Translations under genes and position numbers: made by a program
Shown: positions 59,395-64,000 of the stretch, in pieces
Layout: each line of letters begins with the position of its first letter
Position numbering within the stretch: position 1 is the first letter of the stretch
NCBI RefSeq assembly: GCF_015319355.1
Contig: NZ_JADILU010000003.1
Location: 372,001 to 436,000, forward strand
DNA length: 64,000 bases
Origin: Psychroserpens luteus
GTDB taxonomy: Bacteria; Bacteroidota; Bacteroidia; Flavobacteriales; Flavobacteriaceae
Direction of reading: 5' to 3'
The notes under the pieces: generated by a model
Databases searched by the model: none
What the model was told of the DNA's origin: nothing
Seen by the model: only the letters and a program-made list of their open reading frames with translations

Positions 59395-59658
59395 ATGGCA
59401 ACTAAAAAGCAAACAACAATTATCGATACAACAGCTAACAAAGCATTAGAATTAGTAACTAAAGCAAATGATTTAGCTTTAAGTACTACGGAAAAGTTAG
59501 CAATGAAGTCTATTAGTTTAGCTGAAAAAGGATTAGGGCTTTCTACTAAAATTGTAAAAAAAGGTATTAAAGCTTCAGCAAAAAATCAGGAATTAGTTTT
59601 TGATACATTAGAAACTGTGAAAGGTAAGGCTGTAAAATTTTTACCAAAATTCAAATAA
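59395..59658 (+). CDS. Small phasin-like protein
   Basis: 87 residues forming one long amphipathic helix system rich in Ala, Lys, Leu and Thr (TTANKALELVTKANDLALSTTEKLAMKSISLAEKGLGL; KNQELVFDTLETVKGKAVKFL). No signal peptide or membrane segment. This is the composition and layout of phasins, which coat polyhydroxyalkanoate or lipid granules. It is related to the N-terminus of the protein at 59765 and to the protein at 60840, all sharing a K-x-NQ-[ED]-x-VFD motif or close variant. Confidence 0.65.
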   Translation: MATKKQTTIIDTTANKALELVTKANDLALSTTEKLAMKSISLAEKGLGLSTKIVKKGIKASAKNQELVFDTLETVKGKAVKFLPKFK

Positions 59659-59688
59659 TTAAAAAATAAAAGGTAAGCATACTCAAGT

Positions 59689-59727
59689 GCAACTCATTTG
59701 TAACTCACTGATTGTATGTTTGTACCA
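59689..59727 (+). promoter_or_regulatory. Promoter of the long phasin-like gene (copy 2)
   Basis: A 39-base block nearly identical to 59321-59359, with the -7 box TATGTTTG at 59715-59722. The gene begins 43 bases after the box, as in copy 1 (41 bases). Confidence 0.7.
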
Positions 59728-59764
59728 GAATTAAAACAATAACAACACAATAACAAAATATATT

Positions 59765-60802
59765 ATGGCAACTAAAACAAAAAAAGCAACTAAAAAAGGT
59801 GACAAACCAAGTGTTGCAAAAAAAGTAAATACAAGTTTGGTTAATGTATCATTATCTGCAATTAACACAACTATTGAAAATGGTGAAAAATGGCAAAAAT
59901 TAGCCTCTAAGTTAATTAAGAAGTCAGAGAAAGTAAGAGAGCAACAAATCAATATGATTTTTGATACTGCAGAAGCTGTAAAAGGTCAAGTTATGATTGG
60001 TGCTGATAAAATGAAGGATTTAGTTGGTATTGATGATAAGTTAATTGAAAAAGCTAAAAATAAAGTAATCAATAACCCGATTAGTAGAAAAGTTGTTGGT
60101 ATAGTAGAAGATATTACTGAAAAAGTAACTGAAAACCCAATGGTTCAGAAAGCAGAAAAAGCAACTGAAGACATGAAAGTTAAAGGTATGGTGAAATTCA
60201 ACGAATTAAAAGGTGATGTATTAAAGCAAGCTTATAACGTTGTTAACACTGCTGAAAACAAACTTGAAGATGCTAGAAAAGATCTTAAAAAGGAAGTGAA
60301 TAAAGCAACTAAAGCTTCTAAAAGTTCAGCTACGAAAGCAAAAGTGACTAAAGCAAAAGCAACTAAAGTTGTTGCTAAAAAAGCACCAAAGAAAACTGTA
60401 GCAAAGAAAGTAGCACCTAAAGCAAAAGTAACAGTAGCTAAGAAAACTACTGCTGTTAAAAAGGCAACAGTTACAAAAGCAACTGAGGCTAAAAAAGAAG
60501 TAACTAAAGTTGCAGAAGTAAAAACTGAGGTTAACAAAACAATCAAAATATCTGCTAAAGATGATTTAAAGTTAATTTACGGTATTGGACCAAAAACAGA
60601 ATTGGCTTTAAACAACAATGGAGTTAACACGTATGCAGAATATGCAAAACTTGAAACTGCAGAAGTAGAAGCAATTCTTGAAAAAGAAACAGTTTCATTC
60701 GCAAGTACAGATTTGAAAGATTGGAAAAAACAAGCTGAAGTTGCTGTGAAAGAAGGTGCTGAAGGTTTAGTTAAATGGGTAGAAAGATATAGAACTGCCT
60801 AA
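59765..60802 (+). CDS. Phasin-like protein with histone-H1-like tail and helix-hairpin-helix domain
   Basis: 345 residues in three parts. Residues 1-175 are amphipathic helices of phasin type (ATINTTIENGEKWQKLASKLIKKSEKVREQQINMIFDTAEAVKGQV). Residues 176-262 are Lys/Ala-rich and repetitive (SSATKAKVTKAKATKVVAKK, VAKKVAPKAKVTVAKK), like histone H1 or the AAKP tail of PhaF. Residues 268-345 form a helix-hairpin-helix-type domain (DLKLIYGIGPKTELALNNNG). Two of the parts point to DNA binding and one to a granule surface, suggesting a protein that attaches lipid or polymer granules to the nucleoid. Confidence 0.68.
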   Translation: MATKTKKATKKGDKPSVAKKVNTSLVNVSLSAINTTIENGEKWQKLASKLIKKSEKVREQQINMIFDTAEAVKGQVMIGADKMKDLVGIDDKLIEKAKNKVINNPISRKVVGIVEDITEKVTENPMVQKAEKATEDMKVKGMVKFNELKGDVLKQAYNVVNTAENKLEDARKDLKKEVNKATKASKSSATKAKVTKAKATKVVAKKAPKKTVAKKVAPKAKVTVAKKTTAVKKATVTKATEAKKEVTKVAEVKTEVNKTIKISAKDDLKLIYGIGPKTELALNNNGVNTYAEYAKLETAEVEAILEKETVSFASTDLKDWKKQAEVAVKEGAEGLVKWVERYRTA

Positions 60803-60839
60803 TCTTAATACTGTATAATTAATATAAAAATCATTTATA

Positions 60840-61130
60840 ATGAAAAATAAAAAATCAATACTAGATGCTCCAAAGACAATGGTTTTTAAAGCACTAGACA
60901 AAACAAAAAAAGTGGTAACTAATGCAAATGGTTATGCACTTAACACAACAGAAGATTTAGTTTCTGAAGGAATCATAGTTGCAGAACAGTGGCAAACTGT
61001 TGGTAATAAAGCTTTAAAAGGTGGTTTATCATTAACAGCAACAAATCAAGACATTGTTTTTGATGCTTTAAAAGGTGTAAAAAAGCACATGATTTTAAGT
61101 AAAAAAAGATGGTCTAAGCTTATCGCTTAG
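60840..61130 (+). CDS. Small phasin-like protein
   Basis: 96 residues, amphipathic and helical (MVFKALDKTKKVVTNANGYALNTTEDLVSEGIIVAEQWQTVGNKALKGGLSLTATNQDIVFDALKGVKKHM). It shares NQDIVFD with the NQELVFD of the protein at 59395. It lies 37 bases after the long phasin-like gene and probably shares its transcript, which ends at the terminator 30 bases on. Confidence 0.62.
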   Translation: MKNKKSILDAPKTMVFKALDKTKKVVTNANGYALNTTEDLVSEGIIVAEQWQTVGNKALKGGLSLTATNQDIVFDALKGVKKHMILSKKRWSKLIA

Positions 61131-61160
61131 GTTATAAGAATTAGTTTAGTTGATTGATAA

Positions 61161-61198
61161 AAGCCAAGTTACATGTTATGTGTAGCTTGGTTTTTTTT
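61161..61198 (+). terminator. Terminator after the phasin-like genes
   Basis: AAGCCAAGTTACA pairs with TGTAGCTTGG around a short loop, followed by eight Ts. Confidence 0.9.
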
Positions 61199-61308
61199 GT
61201 TTTATTATTCTCAAACTCTAATTACTTTTTAGATTAAAATAAAAAGTCAGGAAGAGTTCATTAGATTAACCAAGTTCATTTCGTATTTTTAAGGTAAAAT
61301 TGTGAGCA

Positions 61309-61959
61309 ATGCCTAAGAAAAATAAAATTTCAGATTCAGAAATTATTACATTCTACATGGAGTATGTTGTAGAACATCAAAGTAAGCCAGACTCGGTTGA
61401 AGATTTTTGCCAATTATATCAATTTGAGGATGCTATTTTTTATGAATATTTCAGATCATTTAAAGATCTAGAAAAAACGATTTATAATCTACTTTTTCAA
61501 AATTCATTAGTCACATTAAAGCAAACACCAGAATACCATAGTTTTATTAAAAAAGATAAGTTATTGAGTTTGTACTATACATTTTTTGAAAACTTGGCTC
61601 TAAATCAAGAGTTTGTTAAACTGAATTTAAAAGGTTTTGAAAATCAATTAAAAGCGCTCTCTGTATTTTCAAGGTTTAAGAGAAGTTTTATAGGTTTTAT
61701 TGATGAGTTGAATTTAGAAACAATTAGCTTAAATGTTGAAATTATTGAAACTATTCAGAAGAAAACCATCAAAGAATCTGCTTGGATTCAGCTTTTATTT
61801 ACGATGAAATTTTGGTTAGATGATAGTTCCGAAGATTTTGAAAAAACAGATATTTTTATCGAAAAATCCATCAATACAAGCATGGAGTTAATAGATACCA
61901 AATCGCTACATAATATTATTGATCTTGCGAAGTTCTTGTATAAAGAGAAAGTGAAATAG
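61309..61959 (+). CDS. TetR-family-like regulator
   Basis: 216 residues. The N-terminal 60 residues have the TetR helix-turn-helix layout (SEIITFYMEYVVEHQSKPDSVEDFCQLYQFEDAIFYEYFRSFKDLEKTIYNLLF, with the Y-x-x-F-x-[ST]-x2-[DE]-L recognition ending). The remainder is a helical ligand-binding or dimer domain. It lies seven bases before the ABC1-kinase gene. Similar TetR-ABC1 pairs occur next to lipid genes in other bacteria, as I recall. Confidence 0.75.
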   Translation: MPKKNKISDSEIITFYMEYVVEHQSKPDSVEDFCQLYQFEDAIFYEYFRSFKDLEKTIYNLLFQNSLVTLKQTPEYHSFIKKDKLLSLYYTFFENLALNQEFVKLNLKGFENQLKALSVFSRFKRSFIGFIDELNLETISLNVEIIETIQKKTIKESAWIQLLFTMKFWLDDSSEDFEKTDIFIEKSINTSMELIDTKSLHNIIDLAKFLYKEKVK

Positions 61960-61966
61960 AAAACCT

Positions 61967-63277
61967 ATGAAGACAGTTAAAAACATTCCAATTTCAAAAA
62001 TACAGCGTGCCTCAAAACTGGTGCAAACAGGAGCAAAAGTAGGTGTAAATTACCTGAAATATTATGGTGATAAAATGATTAATTCTGAAGCTGACGCTAA
62101 AGAACGCTTAAACGAATCTAATGCCACAGATATTTATGATAGCTTAAAAGATTTAAAAGGAAGCGCTTTAAAACTAGCGCAAATGTTAAGCATGGAGAAA
62201 AATATTTTACCTCAGGCTTATGTAGAAAAATTTTCATTGTCTCAATTTTCTGTTCCACCATTATCTGCACCTTTGGTAATGAAAACTTTTAAAAAATCGT
62301 TTGGTAAATTCCCAAATGAAATTTTTGATGAGTTTAATCCAGAAGCTATAAATGCAGCAAGTATTGGTCAAGTACATAAAGCAGTAAAAGGCGAAAAAAC
62401 ATTAGCGGTTAAAATTCAATATCCAGGAGTAGCAAACAGTATTTTGTCAGATTTGGCAATGGTAAAACCTATTGCTATGAAAATGTTCAACATAAAGGGA
62501 GAACATTCTGATGTGTATTTTAAGGAAGTAGAAGGGAAGCTGCTAGAAGAAACCAATTATTTGCTGGAGATTGAACAAAGCAAAGAAGTTGTTGCTGCTT
62601 GTTCACATATTCCTAATATGATTTTCCCGATGTATTATGAAGCGTTTTCCTCTCAACAAATCATTACAATGGATTGGATGGATGGGATTCATCTTTCAGA
62701 ATTTGCAAAAATAAACACCAATCAAGACATCGCAAAGACGTTAGGTCAAGCGCTTTGGGATTTCTATTTATATCAAATGCATACGCTTAAAAAAGTACAT
62801 GCAGATCCTCATCCTGGGAATTTTTTAGTTTCTGAAAAAGGACAACTAATAGCCATAGATTTTGGGTGTATGAAGATCATTCCTAAGGATTTTTATGTTC
62901 CTTATTTTGAATTATTTGATAAAGATGTTTTAGATAATTCTGAAACATTTCACAATAAATTATTAGAACTGGAAATCTTACGAGAAGACGATTCCGAAGA
63001 AGAAATCATTTTCTTTACCAATATGTTTCATGATGTGTTGAGCTTTTTTACACAACCTTTTCGTGAAGAAACTTTCAATTTTTCAGATCCAGATTTCTTT
63101 GAAGAAATTGCTGCTATTGGAGAGAAGTATTTTAAAGGTACTCGATCTAATAAAATGAATGCTAATAGAGGTTCTCGTCATTTTATATACATGAATAGAA
63201 CGTTTTTTGGTTTGTTTAATTTAATGTTCGATTTAAAAGCAGAAAACATCATTATTAATAACTATAAAAGTTTCTAA
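61967..63277 (+). CDS. ABC1/UbiB-family kinase-like protein
   Basis: 436 residues. Characteristic motifs are LKGSALKLAQML (the family KxGQ region, with Ala in place of Gly), AASIGQVHKAV (Ala-rich nucleotide loop), LAVKIQYPGV, HADPHPGNFLV (catalytic loop) and AIDFGCMK (metal-binding DFG). UbiB/COQ8 proteins are ATPases that assist lipid or quinone handling. There is no terminal membrane helix pair. It is coupled to a TetR gene and followed by a wax ester synthase gene, so an accessory role in lipid metabolism is likely. Confidence 0.88.
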   Translation: MKTVKNIPISKIQRASKLVQTGAKVGVNYLKYYGDKMINSEADAKERLNESNATDIYDSLKDLKGSALKLAQMLSMEKNILPQAYVEKFSLSQFSVPPLSAPLVMKTFKKSFGKFPNEIFDEFNPEAINAASIGQVHKAVKGEKTLAVKIQYPGVANSILSDLAMVKPIAMKMFNIKGEHSDVYFKEVEGKLLEETNYLLEIEQSKEVVAACSHIPNMIFPMYYEAFSSQQIITMDWMDGIHLSEFAKINTNQDIAKTLGQALWDFYLYQMHTLKKVHADPHPGNFLVSEKGQLIAIDFGCMKIIPKDFYVPYFELFDKDVLDNSETFHNKLLELEILREDDSEEEIIFFTNMFHDVLSFFTQPFREETFNFSDPDFFEEIAAIGEKYFKGTRSNKMNANRGSRHFIYMNRTFFGLFNLMFDLKAENIIINNYKSF

Positions 63278-63364
63278 AACGTCTATTGTAATTAGTTTCA
63301 TCTTCACAAATAAATAAAGTATTATGCGTGCATAGTATTTTGTAGAAATAATGTATATTGTAAA

Positions 63365-63385
63365 AATCACAACTAATTTGTGATT
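63365..63385 (+). repeat. Inverted repeat upstream of the WS/DGAT gene
   Basis: Perfect 8-bp arms AATCACAA and TTGTGATT flank CTAAT. The core CAACTAATTTGT is close to the CAACTCATTTGT of the two phasin promoters. Confidence 0.65.
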
Positions 63386-63474
63386 CATTTTGATAAAAGC
63401 ATTAAATTTTCTCATTAAATTTATAAGATTGATAATTTTCCGAAAAGAACAGTGTAAGATATAAGTAGATAATA

Positions 63475-64000
63475 ATGGCAAAAAAAATAGATTTGAAGGA
63501 CATTGTGCAAGACGCATTTGATGCTTCAATTCAACAAATATCGGGTTCTGATGCTGCGTTCTTGTATGCAGAATCGCCTACAAGTCCGATGCATGTTGCG
63601 ACTTTGAATATTGTTGAAGGCTCCTTGAAATATGATGATTTTAAAGCAATTGTAGCATCTAAATTGCATTTGATTCCAAAATTTAGGCAACGATTATTAA
63701 ATGTACCAATGAATTTGGATTATCCATATTGGGTTGATGACCCTAATTTTGATTTGGATTTACATTTAAATCGTATCAAATTACCAGACCCATCCAATTG
63801 GAGAACTTTACGAGATTTAACTTCAAAATTATTTAGTGCGCCTTTAGATTTGAGACGACCTCTATGGTCTGTTCATTTTATTGAGGGGATAGACGAAATT
63901 GCCCAAGTGCCAAAAGGTTCTGTTGCTATTGTAACGAAAGTGCATCATGTGATGATTGATGGTAGCTCTGGAGTTGGTCTCCTAGGTGTTTTGTACGATA
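63475..64000 (+). CDS. Wax ester synthase/diacylglycerol acyltransferase (N-terminal part)
   Basis: 175 residues to the window edge; the frame stays open. ISGSDAAFLYAESPTSPMHVATLNI is the typical N-terminus of bacterial WS/DGAT (UPF0089) enzymes, and KVHHVMIDGSSG contains the catalytic HHxxxDG motif. Supporting segments include PKFRQRLLNVP, PYWVDDPNFDLDLHL and LRRPLWSVHFIEG. The enzyme esterifies acyl-CoA to a fatty alcohol or diacylglycerol, making neutral lipid that accumulates in inclusions. ATG start at 63475. Confidence 0.9.
   Translation, partial: MAKKIDLKDIVQDAFDASIQQISGSDAAFLYAESPTSPMHVATLNIVEGSLKYDDFKAIVASKLHLIPKFRQRLLNVPMNLDYPYWVDDPNFDLDLHLNRIKLPDPSNWRTLRDLTSKLFSAPLDLRRPLWSVHFIEGIDEIAQVPKGSVAIVTKVHHVMIDGSSGVGLLGVLYD

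Noticed and set aside
60232-60546. 104-residue minus-strand frame in the Lys/Ala-rich region
   Set aside because: Produced by the repetitive codons of the histone-like tail on the other strand.
1-64000. CRISPR arrays, tRNA or rRNA genes
   Set aside because: No spaced repeats or cloverleaf/rRNA-like sequences were noticed when reading the intergenic regions; this was done by eye only.

Overview
The window is AT-rich, gene-dense DNA from a member of the Flavobacteriaceae (Bacteroidota). Supporting signs are promoters with a TAnnTTTG/TAnnTTTA -7 box, a TonB-dependent receptor with an N-terminal carboxypeptidase-regulatory-like domain, flavobacterial-style signal peptides ending in QA/GQ, and the protein families present. 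I saw no rRNA, tRNA, CRISPR array, insertion sequence or prophage. Two genes are cut by the edges: an oleate hydratase on the left and a wax ester synthase/acyltransferase on the right.

Region 1 (1-2969) holds two tandem oleate hydratases and a DUF2238 membrane protein. Region 2 (2977-38303) is a stress and survival island: Dps, three three-BON-domain proteins plus the remains of a fourth, 3-hydroxyacyl-CoA dehydrogenase, APC permease, P-type ATPase, exonuclease III, a stand-alone LigD-type polymerase, a sigma factor, dodecin, universal stress protein, PEP synthase, a YtxH/holin-like operon, MscS channel, patatin, cardiolipin synthase, peroxiredoxin, YceI, an efflux operon and Hsp20. Its most striking feature is a promoter design repeated at about fifteen start sites: a TGAY-N4-RTCA palindrome (FNR/CRP type) whose centre lies 29.5 bp upstream of the first base of a TAnnTTTG/A-like -7 box, with the -33 element apparently replaced. 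The island encodes an obvious candidate regulator, a receiver-cNMP-binding-Crp-HTH fusion (22995-24077), overlapping the gene for a multi-PAS histidine kinase. I infer a two-component-controlled Crp/FNR-type stress regulon.

Region 3 (38763-40729) carries a sterol-desaturase-family enzyme and an outer-membrane phospholipase A. Region 4 (40920-50474, minus strand) looks like an uptake and catabolic locus for 3-hydroxybutyrate or its esters/oligomers: secreted hydrolase, TonB receptor, cytoplasmic hydrolase, D-3-hydroxybutyrate dehydrogenase, acyl-CoA ligase and sodium:solute symporter. Shared GTGTGAC repeats lie upstream of its two transcription units. Region 5 (50875-56413) is a soluble sensor kinase, a sigma-54 response regulator and, immediately after a textbook sigma-54 promoter, an operon with two tiny proteins, glutamate dehydrogenase, a GreA/Rnk-like protein and two helical paralogues.

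Region 6 (56575-64000) resembles a neutral-lipid granule locus: a universal stress protein, a Lys-rich phasin-like protein, a SARP/BTAD regulator, three phasin-like proteins (one with a histone-H1-like tail and a helix-hairpin-helix domain, recalling PhaF), a TetR regulator, an ABC1/UbiB-family kinase-like protein and a WS/DGAT acyltransferase. Two of the phasin-like genes have nearly identical 39-bp promoters, and the WS/DGAT gene is preceded by an inverted repeat with a related core. Functional statements rest on motif recognition by eye; no database search or computation was run.
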